Of a stretch of 64,000 bases of DNA, positions 11,799-24,074 are shown in pieces (position 1 is the first letter of the stretch; each line of letters starts with the position of its first letter). Origin of the DNA: Gymnothorax reevesii (Eukaryota; Chordata; Actinopteri; Anguilliformes; Muraenidae); assembly GCA_029721435.1 (NCBI GenBank), contig CM056573.1:121421447-121485446 (forward strand). Reading direction: 5' to 3'. The notes under the pieces are model-generated. The model was given only the letters and a program-made list of their open reading frames with translations, was not told the DNA's origin and did not search any database. The translations under genes and the position numbers were made by a program.

Positions 11799-12580
11799 TC
11801 ATCGATGTATGCGAAGGTGGCTCTGAAGTCCTAGCCTAGAGGCGCAGAGTCTTGAACAGTGGGGGCATTGAAAGTCTGTTGTGGTGATCACTGCTGATGC
11901 AGCTCTGAGTCACTTTTCTCAGGCAGCAGTGAGCTTCTGGCATCGTGCCTCTTCGAAGTTGGCAGCAGCTTTGAGGATTGAGGCTCCCTATTCTGGACTG
12001 TCCATAGGACCCTCCTCTAGTTCCTTTCGGCTTGACGTGACACCACTGGATGTTCGCTTTGACAGTGTCTTTGTATCGCAGCTTTGGGCGGCCTTGATTT
12101 CTCTTGCTGGAGCTCACCATACAACAGGCGTCCTGGCATCCTGAACTCCTCCATTTGGATGACATGCCCCACCCATCGAAGTTCAGCCTTGATGAGCATA
12201 GACTCTATGCTGGTGGAGTTGGCATGTTCTAGGATCTCCAGGTTGGTGATGTGGTCCTGCCAGCTGATTTTGAGGATGGAACGAAGAGCTCGCATGTGGA
12301 AGTGCTCCAGCTTTTTGACATGTCTGCAGTACAGTGTCCATGTTTCACAACTGTAGAGGAGGGAGGGGAGTACCACAGCATTGTTGACCTTCAGTTTTGT
12401 TGATAGCCGGATGCTGTATTGGTTGAGCACTCGGGTGCGGAGTCTGCCCAGCGCCTGGCTAACCTTGCCGATTCTAGAGGCGATTTCTTTGTTCAGGGAG
12501 CCATCACAGGAAATGGTGCTTCCCAGGTACTTGAAATGTTCAACAGCTCTGTACCGAACGGGCAAACTGCACTCGGCTTA
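11799..12580 (-). pseudogene. LINE ORF2 C-terminus with zinc finger, 5'-truncated
   Basis: Minus-strand frames encode the region after the reverse transcriptase palm: FKYLGSTISCDGSLNKEI, LYSCETWTLYCRHVKKLEHF, HVIQMEEFRMPGRLLYGELQ, then after a frameshift near 12140 KLRYKDTVKANIQWC. A second shift gives a C2H2 zinc finger, FQCPHCSRLCASRLGLQSH, and a natural-looking stop at 11799-11801. This C-terminal layout is known from fish and invertebrate non-LTR elements that carry a terminal zinc finger. The catalytic RT part is missing. Clade not certain. Confidence 0.8.
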
Positions 12581-14739
12581 GGTATAGTTTGGAAAAACAA
12601 TTTATATACCTAATAGGGATGTAAAATGTTGATGAACTATTTTTATTTAACAGGACAAAAAAAAGTATTCACAATTGCAAACAATGTCTGCAAAACAGTT
12701 GACTTGCTACTGTAGAAGGTGACAGTTCAATCTCATTTTCCACACAGTTCAAAGCTAAATGTATTCGTAGAAAGTGAAACGCTTCGCCCTCGTAAGCTTA
12801 CAGCCGCTTCTATTCTTACTGGATTCATGACGATAACCCAACCACGCAGAGCACTACTTCATAACTGATATGTTTTATAGTAGATGATGTTGATCAAAGT
12901 ATATTGCCAATTCTGACAAGCAAAATTACTTTTAGTGTAGGCCTACGAATGCTCAAAGCTCATCCATTCATAAATCCATTCTTTTTCCATAACTGGAACT
13001 GGAGCCCATCCCAGCTGACTCGCAGGGTGCACACACCATTCATTAGAATTTCATTTTAATATTTAATAACGCAAATGTATATGCTGCGCATACTCTAGCA
13101 GCCCGGTGTGTCAGAAACATAGCTGCTGCTGTTATATGCCACTACCACATTTATCAGTATTAGAAATTTAACTCTAAATTTCCTTGACTAAATTCACGCT
13201 TGCGTTTTTCCAACCCAAATGTTTCTCTGGGTACTCAAACATCAAGGTAAGCCGAAAAGGTGCTGACTTTATTCGATATTAGTGAAATTTGAATACGGAA
13301 TTATTTTCCTTTCCCTTATACAGGTTTAGCAAATTCCTAAGTCCTCACATGATCAGCAGCCCAGTTATAAAGTATACATAAAGTCGATCTTTGTTTAATT
13401 CTCATCCATTTCTTTCTTCTGGGACTCTCATATTTTTTCAGCGCAGATGGAGATCAGCTGCATCCGGTGCATCAGGGCAGCATCGCTCCCATACACCGAT
13501 GCCGTCACGCGCAGTGTGTCGTTCACATCAGAGGCTGAACAACAAATACCCTCTGTTTGTGAAGTGCTGTCACACAAGCTCGATGCATGCATAAAATCAC
13601 AGAAACTTTATAATTTGTATCTTAAAAGTTGCTGAAAAGTCAAAACATCAAGTAGGCCCATCTGCTATTGTTTTAATAATTAAGAATGAGTATGCAATGG
13701 TAAATAAATGATTAGCTGTGCAGTTTTTTGGGCTGAATTTATACCATGCTGAAAGTGCTCATATTATGGACGTAGTCAATGCTACTTAGCCAGCATATAA
13801 TACATGAAGCAGCAAAGCACAGTCCCGTGAATCGGTGTAAGATATTCAAAGTAATGGAAATAAACAACTCAGCTTAGGTGCATCTTGAACATTTTAATAC
13901 GAAAAAACAAAGCAAGTGTTAGCTACATGCACGCTTACAGGATGTCACCTTCAATAGTTACTGAATACATACCCGTCATCCAACCTAAGTTAACTAACAA
14001 CAGCCTTTGCTACCATACTGTTTATTCTGTAATGCTACATAAAAGATGGGTGAAGCAGTTAAGTCCCTACATAACAAAGCCAGTCATCCAATACAATGAC
14101 TGAAAACACTGGTGTCGTTACACCTGCTCACTTTAGCGACTTGGTAATAATGTAAGCCCACAGCCCGAAATCTCCTGACCAGTGCTACACGCAGGAAACT
14201 GCAGCAGCTGCACTGCTTACGAGAACATGCTAAAAGACAAGGTCCCCTTGGTGTTCGCATACCCTGAATTAAAATTTAAAAAATTGTCGCTGCCGTGGAA
14301 AAAGGCACCAATGATTTAAAAGAGAAAAATCAACAGATTATATATAGATCATTTGCAGTAGTCAAAAAATGTATTCACAGATTTATTAGTGTCTTTTCAA
14401 TTGTTCCCTATGGAAAAATGTTCTTTTTGCCCCCCATGGCATCACGTGACCTGCAATATCAGCATGACTGCTAAGCCCTTGTAGGCGCGCGTTTTCGGCC
14501 TTGTTCATTATCCAGTTCTCATAATACATCCATGGTTTCAGGCTGACTGAGCCTGAGGTGCTGCATATAGTCTGTACAGCTGTAACTATGTGCTCTGACG
14601 ATAAAGACATACAAACAACTAGACAATGAAAGTAAAAATATTAAAAATGGGCAATGGGTACAATATCGCCTCTTTAAAAAAAATTGGATTTTCCACCCCT
14701 GTCTGTGAAACTGAGGGTGCAGCATACACTGTCACTGTC

Positions 14740-15180
14740 CTTGGGCCAGAACGAGTAACAGACAACCCAACAGACAGCCACTTAGCAGGATTTCTGTCTC
14801 ATTACGGGCCAGGCGGACGCAGAGGCGAGTGGGCAATGAAAATAAGAGCGAAGTGCTCTTTGTAGAAACGGGTGAGTCATTACCTTGTTCCCGGAGCTGC
14901 GGCGAGAATGAGATGTGGGGTAAATAGATGAGAGCCGATAAGCGAATGCGGCGCTGACGACGTTAGGCTATCAGCGGAAGCAGCGTTCTCCCGACAGCGG
15001 CTGACAAACAAAATTACAGAAAAGAAAAACATTTTCTGCTGCCTTGATCAATGGCATCTGCTATTATCGCGGTCATTGGTGCCGTGAAAGAGATTGATCG
15101 CTTTCTGCTTTGTCTTAAATGGCTGAGGAGTGGGAGTCAGGAGGGACGTACTGAAATGCCAAACTGAAGAATTAAGACTG
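14740..15180. other. Low-repeat segment, possible conserved noncoding DNA
   Basis: Balanced base composition and no repeat similarity to the rest of the window, with blocks such as ttgatcaatggcatctgcta and gagattgatcgctttctgct. This is only a candidate for conserved regulatory DNA; the sequence alone cannot prove it. Confidence 0.25.
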
Positions 15181-15639
15181 GCCATTATTTTCTTTTGAGG
15201 TTAAAAAACATGGGACTCGCAGGCATACTGTCATAATCAGTGGTCCCAATGACCCGTCTTCTTAATCGTTTTCTTAATTTTCCAAGCCCCAATTTTTCAT
15301 ATATAGGAATATAGTATTGTCATGTGATTGCAATGATTTTAATGTCATAATGTCACATCTGAAGCTGCTGAAGCGGATTGAACATGCTGAAATGAGCTGA
15401 GCATGTTCAAGATGATCATTCCATTACCAAATCTGCATAATGCTGTCATACAAAAGGAAAAAAAACACAATCTATCCGACTATCATCCATTATTGAACCC
15501 ATTTATGCCAGGCCTGGTAAAGGAGGGAAGCTTAAGCCTAGACCAGCATGGAGCTTGTACTGCACATAGTACTATTAAGTTGAGCTCAATGAGTGATTGT
15601 ACAGCGACTTATTATGGAGTCAGAAAAACATGTTCTCTC

Positions 15640-15905
15640 CTGTGTTCGGCCTGTAGGAGGAACCTAAAGCACCAGCAGGGAGTAAATGTTGGATGTTCTC
15701 TGGATACAAACACAAAAGAGAACATGCAAACGCCACATAGAAAGACTCCAGGTCAGACATGCATTCCAGACCAATTGGAGACTGTAAACTTCCCATGGGT
15801 GTAAGTGTATGATGTACCATCCCTACGATGGACAGGCAAACTGTCCAAGGTGTGTTTGTGCTCATTGCCTGCTGGAATAGGCTTCAACCCCAATCCAGAT
15901 TTAAG
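15640..15905 (+). repeat. Dispersed retroposon 3' region
   Basis: Contains gagaacatgcaaacgccaca and, further on, ctgctggaataggcttcaac, both standard pieces of fish LINE/SINE 3' regions (expected forms: gagaacatgcaaactccaca; gctgggataggctcca). Diverged, no coding content. Confidence 0.6.
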
Positions 15906-16049
15906 CCCACAACCTTCCTTCCACAAGTTTACTGTGCTAACTGTTATCCCACACAGAAATGATCAGTCTGTGATTTAATATGTCCTGGTATAATCACTTA
16001 TTCCTTGAATCCATATGCTTACTGTCCACTCCCATCATTTTGAAGCAGG

Positions 16050-16150
16050 CCGCAGGAGGGCCCGGGCGGGGACTTGAACCTCCAGCCTCCCGGGTAAGAG
16101 TCATGCGTGGTGACCACATCACCAAAGAGCCAGGCTCGTTGGCAAGGTAG
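16050..16150 (-). repeat. tRNA-derived SINE head
   Basis: On the minus strand, a B box (ggttcaagtcc at 16071-16081) follows an A-box-like segment (tggctctttggtgatgtgg) at tRNA spacing, and the ends partly pair (gcctggc / gcccgggc). Probably a SINE 5' part or a tRNA pseudogene. Confidence 0.5.
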
Positions 16151-16544
16151 CCAGGGCATGTACTTATTAGGAGACACTTCCAGTGACAGGACCCCTCAAC
16201 TGTCACAATTTCAATTCAAATTTATACTTTTTAAACTCATTTTAGGTTTGATATCAGCAAGATGATGCAATCCTTTAATCACAACAACCATTGTGACATA
16301 TTGTCATAAAACAGTTTGTATTACAGCTTACAAGGACTTATCCGATGAATTTGTGCTAAATCCTACAAATTCACTTCTCAACAACACAGTCACTTGAGCA
16401 ACTGGGGTCATCTTTGTCCTGGTTAACAGCAAAGTGTCTATCTAAATGTACCTCGGTTCTTGTTGGGAGACAGGATTTTTGGGTATTGGCAATATGAGAT
16501 GAGTCAGACGTTTTGATCAATAGGTGTTGAATGTGTATTAGGAG

Positions 16545-16770
16545 ATAAAGGGCTCAAATTTCTTGGCGCAGCAAAGGGTGGCATAGCCCACGCATTGGTA
16601 ATTTCATCCGGTTGCAGCCCACGCAGTGGTAATTTGGTCCAGTGCAGCCTGCACACTGGTAATTTTGTGCGGTATAACACTGTGCGCAGGCACTTTGGCA
16701 ATTTGGTAGACAGACGTGCGCCGAGATGGGTGTGGCGCCGTAGTAGGGGGAGGAATTTTGCTGCAAGATT
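16545..16770 (+). repeat. Dispersed element with internal 30-bp tandem units, copy 1
   Basis: Contains about four degenerate copies of a roughly 30-bp unit centred on gcagtggtaatttcgtccgg, followed by a conserved 3' block (cgtgcgccgagatgggtgtg, gtagtagggggagg). The same arrangement is found at 46000-46170. Frames read through the units give false repetitive peptides (TKLPLRGLHR). Confidence 0.75.
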
Positions 16771-17699
16771 TGATGCATCATAGAGAGGTGGGTAGAGCAC
16801 GAGTTTGACAAAGTAAGTATCATCATCTCCATGGTAAAGGAGCATGAAATCGAAACTGCGCAAAATACATAAAATAAAGCATAAAATACCTCCATGGCAT
16901 ATTTAAATGGGAATAACAAGCAACTTGTGGTAATTCTGCACTATTAATAGGCCTAAGACAACGCAAAATAAGTCGGGTCCACAATCCACCACCACCACCA
17001 ACGCAACTCAGATTGAACATGCATAGTCAATCCATATGACGTCATATTCATGAAACCAGGAAGAGGTAACCAGTTGAACTAAACCCAGATTACTGTCATC
17101 ACGAGTAGCACTGAAGAACAAGCGCTTCCTACGCTGCCATAAGTAACACCGACACTGCACGTAACAAACAGTTGTGAAAAAATTGTTGCTTCAGTAAAAC
17201 TTACTACTTCATAGGTGAGGTTAAGGTTTGGTTTTTCAGCAGCCATTTTTAGCAAGAGGAGACAAAGATGAAGCTTATGGTTCATGGTTAGGAAAAGACA
17301 ATAGAACTTAGGATCGGCAAAGGTTTGCGGTAAATTTGCGAATTGAATTTGCGGTAAGGGAAAGGTGAAGGGAAAGGTGAAGGTATAATGTTTGGTTAAG
17401 GTCAGGGTCCAGGGTCAGGGAAACGCAATTGTGCTTTTGGCAAGATAGTGGAGACTGACACTCACAAAATTAATATTAAAGGAAAAGAAAACCCTTTTTA
17501 AAAAAAGTACATGCGCATTTTGTTCCATAAGTATTTTTTTTTTATTTTCGCGATTTTCATGTACAGAGTAATCAAACCTCAAACCAAAACAAACTTTGTG
17601 TGGCAATGTCCCAGATGTTTTAAGGCAATAGGACACCAAGAAACCAGCTGATGTATATGAAGTGTTTTCAAATTAGTCTTGACTATTACTCGTACTGCA

Positions 17700-18560
17700 G
17701 CTTCATTTACGTTTAATGATCAAGGTCCAATATTATCAATCATAATGAGAACTTGAGCGACAAAATCAGTGGTAATGCTGCTGTGTGCAGCTGTTGATTG
17801 CTCCAACAAAATGGGAAACTCAGACATATCCGTGGGCATTAGCTTGCTCTGATGTCCCTTGGTGAAGCCTAACTTAATAAGACAGTGGTTGCACAACCTC
17901 AGATTCAACCAGTGGCTGGGAGTGCAGAACATCCTTTTATAACAACAATTAGTCCTGGCTGGTTCACAGTCAATTTCCTTTATTGACACGTTTTCAAATC
18001 ATAGTAATATTCTATTGGCAATTGAAGACACGGCCTCTCTCCCCATGCAATCTAACAGTGATGAAATAATGGGCTAAATTCAGTACAGAAAAATAATTTA
18101 CTCAAAAATAGGCCCATGCTTTACGAATGACAAACTGTTCTAAAACTTCCGTGCTACCTTTTCTGCACATCAGGTGATTTAACTTGCACTTCATGATTGT
18201 TTAAATTGTTTAAATGAAATAAAAGACCGTTTGAAATGTCTATATGCAATTTCATACAGTAGCTTCCAACCCCTAAGAAAACAGAAGCATGAGAATTCCA
18301 GAGTCATAATCGGTTTCCATGCTACTAATGGAGAAATCTACTGAAACGCACAGGAAACGGAAAAAATTCTACACATAAGGACTTCCGCGTGACGATCTGT
18401 TAAATATGCGTTGATTGAATAATGACTGATCCGCGTTCTAATTAAATATCGCCTTTCACTCTCGGGACAGCATGGGTTGATTACAAAGTGGGACTCGGTA
18501 ATTAAATATAATTTTGTTTTCCCAAATAAAATTTTTAATCATCACTTTTGTAAATTTTAT
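17700..18560 (+). repeat. Dispersed repeat A, copy 1 (left part)
   Basis: The block ggcaattgaagacacggcct preceded by ttgacacgttttcaaa recurs at 63848-63930 (same strand) and 42424-42512 (opposite strand). A second block near 18180-18240 recurs, inverted, near 45690-45760. The family seems to be several hundred bp or more, with no recognisable coding sequence. Confidence 0.55.
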
Positions 18561-18605
18561 ATTTTATAAAATGTGAGATTGCTGACCACGGTGTGAGAAC
18601 GTAAT

Positions 18606-18790
18606 TTTATTTATTTATTTAACCTTTATTTATACAGGGCAATCCATTGTGACATCAGTCTCATTAGCAATGGTGCCCTGCTTAAAACAGAAAACAATAC
18701 ATTATAATAAAATATGAACAATATACAAAAATATTATCAATAAAATCATCATAAAGCAATACAATTTATGGCAGCATTAATCAAAGCAAT
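18606..18790 (-). repeat. LINE 3' tail, minus strand
   Basis: In reverse complement: caccattgctaatgagactg, gccctgtataaataaaggtt and a (aaat)n tail ending at 18606. This is the 3' end of a 5'-truncated LINE of the type that ends in ggttaaataaataaa. Confidence 0.6.
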
Positions 18791-18799
18791 CACAGACCA

Positions 18800-19668
18800 C
18801 ACTGTAAGAAGTGATTTTGGAGAGTGGTAAATATAATCTATGAAAACCATATAAAATTTACTCAATTACTGTAGTCAGCCAAGGAATTATAAAGTAATGG
18901 GTAAATTTTACACATAATACCTATTTGTTTACAGTAACAACTGTTACATGTAAAAATAGGGTAACATATACCCCAAAGCCGTGAGTCCTGTTCTCCAAAT
19001 TACGCATGCTTCAGACCGTGTATTTGGGCAAGCGGGACAGGGAACTCTTGAACTGCCATCTTCCTCTCACTCCGACTGCCGGCGAACCACAGAAGTGAAG
19101 GTAAGCTATTTCCATTGGGCTATTGCTGTGTGTAGTGCAAATGCAAATGGTAATTTATGAAATGATGAGATATTCCACTTCACTTGTATTCGGCGTCTGT
19201 GTTACGTGCCATTACTTGAAACGAAAGTTGAATCTGTCCCTGGCAGCACCATGAAGCTGTTGTATTGCACTTTACTCTGTGTTTGTTTTTATGGTTTTTT
19301 TTTGATGATTTTATGGATTAAAAACATTGAGATGATAACCATCTGAAAGTATTTTATGGGGGGTAAATCTTACCTTATCTGAATAAGTAATGGTTACAAA
19401 CTGATATTAATTAACTTTTATTAGTGATTATCAGGTATTACCTACTAGCTATTAAGAGATCATTTACTCAATTTTATTGAGTAAATAGCTGTTGAACACA
19501 TACATAAATGTGAGGTAAATTTAACCCAATTTATTTTAATATTTCATTGCTTTTTATTTCAGTTATTTTATACTCAATATATGGAATTAAATCTACCCAA
19601 AAAAAAAGTCTATGCAAATTGTTGCCTCAGATTTTTTGGGTAAATTCTATAGGTTACTTATTACAGTG
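18800..19668. mobile_element. DNA transposon with cactgtaa ends
   Basis: Left end cactgtaagaagtgattttg and, in reverse complement, right end cactgtaataagtaacctat. The ends resemble non-autonomous hAT-type elements frequent in fish. Inside, a segment at 18960-19095 ends in aag/gtaagct, like a captured 5' exon with a splice donor. No clear 8-bp target duplication. Confidence 0.5.
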
Positions 19669-20989
19669 CATAATCTCAAAAATTGAAATATATGTGATAT
19701 GCCACTTATAAGTGTGAGACTCAAGCAAGAGTTAAGAAGTATGCAATTTTGAAAAACGCTGATTTAAATGCGCCGAATTACCCGTTCAAATGAATGATTG
19801 TCATCAACCGGGAGAACTAGCAACACCTGATAGAGTGGAGTGTCCTCGGAGCGAATCCATGGTTAATTGACTGAGAGCAAGTCAGGACTAATGACTATTT
19901 TGAAGGTGACCCACCAAATTTTCAGCTCTCCCTATGCTACTGGTTTTATTTAATTTATGACCTCCGCGTGCTCAAGAGTTCAGGTATTCGGGTGATGCAA
20001 CAAGCTACCCCGATTCCAACAAACATGGCGCACCACACACAACATGTAAATCTGATCTTCTCAAACTATTTACTAGTTGAAAACATTTTTCAAAAAGAAC
20101 CCAAAAACAAATTTGAATAGTTGGTCCAGTATAGTTTTATTGGGTAAGAACTGAAAAAAGGGTTTACTTATCTTTTAAACTTGCGGTCGGATTCGAATAC
20201 GAATCTCGTGTATGAAAGTATATGGTCTTCTCAAGAGGTGGATTACGCCGCGTTATAACCTCGTCATCCGCCCGCTTCACACATTACATGGAATGCATAC
20301 GAATTCTGCTGCATCATCTTCTGGTCGCAATTACTACGAACATTGAATGAGAACAGCCGATCATCTGCTAATGTTTACACAGTTGTGCAAGTGCCATCGA
20401 GGTCACTAACTGGGCCCAAATGGAACATTCCGGGTGCACAATCTTGGATGAATAAAGGGCTTATCCCAAACTGGCAGAGTAATAAGCTTTAACTGGTCTT
20501 GGCAGCAAATCAAAGGTCATAAAATAAGCAAGAATTAAACAAATTCACACCTCAGACCTTCTCTGCGACTATTTGTTTGTAAACATTTACTGCGGCGAAC
20601 TGTTTGGAAAAACTGGACACTGCTTCACAGTGAAAAGTAAATCACTGCTTCAGAGTACTGGAGAATATTGCAAAAAGTCTTGCTCCTTGGAATTGAATGA
20701 AAAGGGTTTTTTGAGGAATGATCAGATGTTACTTTTCACCTCATCTTTCAGTAAAAAGCAGTCCACATGTTTACCCTCAAAACTTAAAATTTTAAAGAAA
20801 AAAGGGAAAAGATATCCCATGCTTACCTACTTGATCTATTTGTTCAATTTTCACTGATTTCTGGACCAGTGATTTACTATTAAAAGCTATTAAATTATTT
20901 TGCTATTTCCGGCTTGGCCCTTTTTTTGGCCCAGGGGTGTAGGCTGTGACAACACAAGGCATATTTAACAGTCAATCAATTAACAGTCC

Positions 20990-21140
20990 AATACACTTTA
21001 ATTATGTAAGCCAGGCATCAAGTTTGGTAATGGCTTTTGCTAATGTGTCCCTTCATTTTGTTCACCTTGCATAACCCTCATGTAATCAGCAGTAAAATGA
21101 AGTCGGGTACCATCGCTGAAAATCATTCTAGTCACCTATT
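20990..21140 (+). repeat. 150-bp direct repeat, copy 1
   Basis: From acactttaatt through gtcaccta this block is about 97 percent identical to 22362-22510. Shared landmarks are gtaagccaggcatcaagttt and aaatgaagtcgggtaccat. Confidence 0.85.
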
Positions 21141-21479
21141 TTTCATATTAAGGAGACAAGAAAGATAAATAAAAAAAGTATGTGGTGATGGGCGATTCAA
21201 AGAAACATGAATAAGTTGAACTGAGCCCCTTAGAACAAAAGTGGTCCAACTCATTTTTTCCATTTCGGACCACTATTGCACTGGGCACTTCATGTATTCT
21301 TGAAGTGAGGAACATATGTCCCACCTATTGTATAGTACTGGAACTATACTGAAATAATCCATTATTAATCCATTATACAGATCGACCACTTGGGAATCAA
21401 TTTAAGATTAGAACTTAAAAAAGATGAGCTGCTAGATAGCTTGCTCAGTTAAAGCATCATATTGCAAAGCAGAAGTGAC

Positions 21480-21920
21480 TATCACAGTGCAGGTTCCAGC
21501 CCCAGTCGTTCCAACTAGCAATGATCAGCAGCTTTTTCAGAAGTAGCGCACGATTGGCCTATGTGCTACAGGGATGCAAATTGGGAAGGGTCTGCTGGGA
21601 AGGGTAATATAAGTTGCCTTTTTCCTCGCTTATGCGCCTCCTGTTGGCCAGACGGGCGCTCGTCAGGAAGATTCTAAGCTTGTTCATATTCGGGTATCCT
21701 CCGCCCTCATTCTGAACTTGCGAAGATTCGACCAATGGGTGAATAAGAAGTGGTGGCTGACAGGCGCATGCTTCGGAGGAGAGCCTCGAGCTGTCTTCAC
21801 TCTCCTGAATTGGCAATAGGGGGTCTCATATGCGAAAAGCCGTGAACACAGAACCCCAATTGAACATTCCAGAATCGGGTGACATTAGACATGCCAAATT
21901 TATCAAAAAGAAAAAAAAAT
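21480..21920 (+). repeat. Dispersed retroposon-like repeat
   Basis: Contains catgcttcggaggagagcct, cgagctgtcttcactctcct and gaattggcaataggg, wording I recall from fish interspersed repeats, with an A-rich tail at 21905-21920. It lies between the two direct repeats. Confidence 0.5.
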
Positions 21921-22361
21921 GTATTAATTAAAAATAAAAGAACTTCAAAAAGATAAATATGGAGTTAGACCACTTTTGCACCCAAGGGGTCTATTAAACT
22001 GTCTTGTTCAGTTCAAGGTAATGTTATTTACATGTAAATAGATTGCCAAAGAGTAGAGGATGATCCACAGGTCAAAAAAGTACATGCATGGCAGAAACAA
22101 CACTTCCTTCTGAAGATGGTTTCATTCTTTCCTGCACATGATTTCTTTGGCTATCCTTTCATTTTAATTTCCTTGCTCCTCAATGTCAAAGGACCTCAAG
22201 TGATACCCGGCAGGTGCAAGGCAGAAAGCAATGAAGGTTGGTAGAATACAGTTCTATGCTATTGAGTGTTACATGCATTTCCAAATGAAATGTTAGGTGA
22301 TCTACATGAACGACAGCTGATTAAAACTAGATAACTCGGTTGCCCCAGGGACATTGTCATA

Positions 22362-22510
22362 TATACACTTTAATTCTGTAAGCCAGGCATCAAGTTTGGT
22401 AATGGCTTTTGCTAATGTGTCCCTTCATTTTGTTCACCTTGCATAACCCTCATGTAATCAGCACTAAAATGAAGTCGGGTACCATTGCTGAAAATCATTT
22501 TAGTCACCTA
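22362..22510 (+). repeat. 150-bp direct repeat, copy 2
   Basis: Partner of 20990-21140, same orientation, about 1.37 kb away. The pair could be ends of one unit (LTR-like) or a local duplication; ends are not tg/ca, and no target duplication was found. Confidence 0.85.
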
Positions 22511-22936
22511 TAAGACAAAATACTTCTGAGACTTAAAATCTTTTATTCACACTATAAAAAATATCAGCTTGTTCAGAGATGACTGCCTGAATGAAAAAAG
22601 TGATTTTTTTTTTCTTCCCAATTGGCAAATATTGAAAGGAGTCAATCTCTCTCCCCTCATTGGCAATATTTTTTGTTATACTTAGCACTGCAAAAACAAA
22701 ATCTTCCCAAGTATTTTTATCTTGTATTAAGACTTAAGAGCCATTCCACGAGAGATTGACATTCGGTGCGCAGTTGACCTCCCTGGAATTGAATGAAACT
22801 TGGCACATAGGTAGATATGGGTGTCTCACAGAAAAAGCTGAATCTTTAGGTCTGTTTTTCACTTTGCTTGCTGATAGTGCCACCTGGAAGCCACTTAAGT
22901 GGCTCAGTTTTGATGTTGACACCGTGGATTCCATTC

Positions 22937-23068
22937 TTTATTTTATTTATATATTTTTATTAAAATCATTCATTAATTTATTTTTTAATTTGTCTGTGTA
23001 AAGCACTTTGTGCTACATTTTACTGTATGAAGAGTGCTCTTCAAATAAAGTTTTGATTAATTGATTGA
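22937..23068 (+). repeat. L2-type LINE 3' tail inserted in the TTAA element
   Basis: The phrase gtaaagcactttgtgctaca, then agtgctcttcaaataaagtt and a (attg)n end, is the conserved 3' tail of L2/CR1-group LINEs. It interrupts the left inverted arm of the TTAA element, which resumes after it. Confidence 0.65.
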
Positions 23069-24074
23069 TCTTCATGTACGTGATTGTGCGACGAAGATTT
23101 TTTCAAATCTTTAAAAAATTTCAGTTCAAATTATGGACTGTTATTTTATGTAAGTGTATGTATACTGTTGATGCATGTCTGCATATGCACAAAAAATGCA
23201 CTTTTTTGGCATTTTTTATAACGTGCTGTACATTTTTGACTGCGCTGTACCTGTACTTGGTAACAGCCCATATATTGTGCATTTGTAGTCCTCACAGTCA
23301 CACCAGTTTACAACCAAACAAGCTTGATACCAAAGGGATTACAAATTCTATGAATAACTGTGTATGTGCTTCATATATTTCAAAAGACAGAACTTTGGTA
23401 TATGTCTGGGAATATGGAATATTAGGTTGGCAGAACATTAGCTCTTTAGAGTGCCGCCTTTAGTCAGAAAGCTATTTACTCAGCATAGTACCAAACTAAG
23501 CTCTTCACTTTCTGAGAAAACTAGCTGTGTGTATCACAATTAAAAAAAATTCTTTGGTACATTGCTGGGGATAGTCCAGCATACAGCGCCCCCTGAGGGT
23601 GATATTTTCTGACTTTTGATGTTGAATATAATCTACTCTGAAAATACTACCACTGATATTTTACTAATGCTGTAATGTACCCCAAAGAGACTGTGTATAC
23701 AGAGAATTTCAGATCTCTTTCTTGATGGGTGAACTAAATAATGCTGCCTAAACACAGGCACAATCTGCTATGAAATGGTCCGTTTTGAGTTTTCGTCCAA
23801 CTTTGGCACTGTCTAGCTTGAAAGTGTAGATACTACCAAAGAAATGCTTGATATTCCTGAAAATGGAGTTCCAAAGGCACAACAAAAGGCATTTATCACC
23901 ATGGAACATTTCTGGGTTACTGAGAAAATATACAGCAAACATGCACCAAAATCAATTTCGACCATCTTTCCAGCCATCCACTGCATTACCCCAGCAAGAT
24001 ACCAAGGGAATATGAACGGAAAATGATAGTTTTGTTGTGAGTAAACACATAATTAAGCATTCTTGATAGGTATA

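Noticed and set aside
16545..16770. CRISPR-like array
   Set aside because: Units are directly tandem, degenerate, with no unique spacers, in a vertebrate genome.
16504..16919. Repetitive KLPLRGL-type open frames (also 45970-46302)
   Set aside because: Produced by the 30-bp tandem units read in different frames; no start, splice or domain support.
20182..20271. tRNA-like segment with attcgaatccg B-box wording on the minus strand
   Set aside because: Ends pair only in part (gcgg/ccgc) and the spacing is too long; not enough to annotate.
23065..23463. 132-codon open frame with Cys/Leu-rich peptide
   Set aside because: Lies in AT-rich interior of the TTAA element; no domain, no splice signals, no codon bias.
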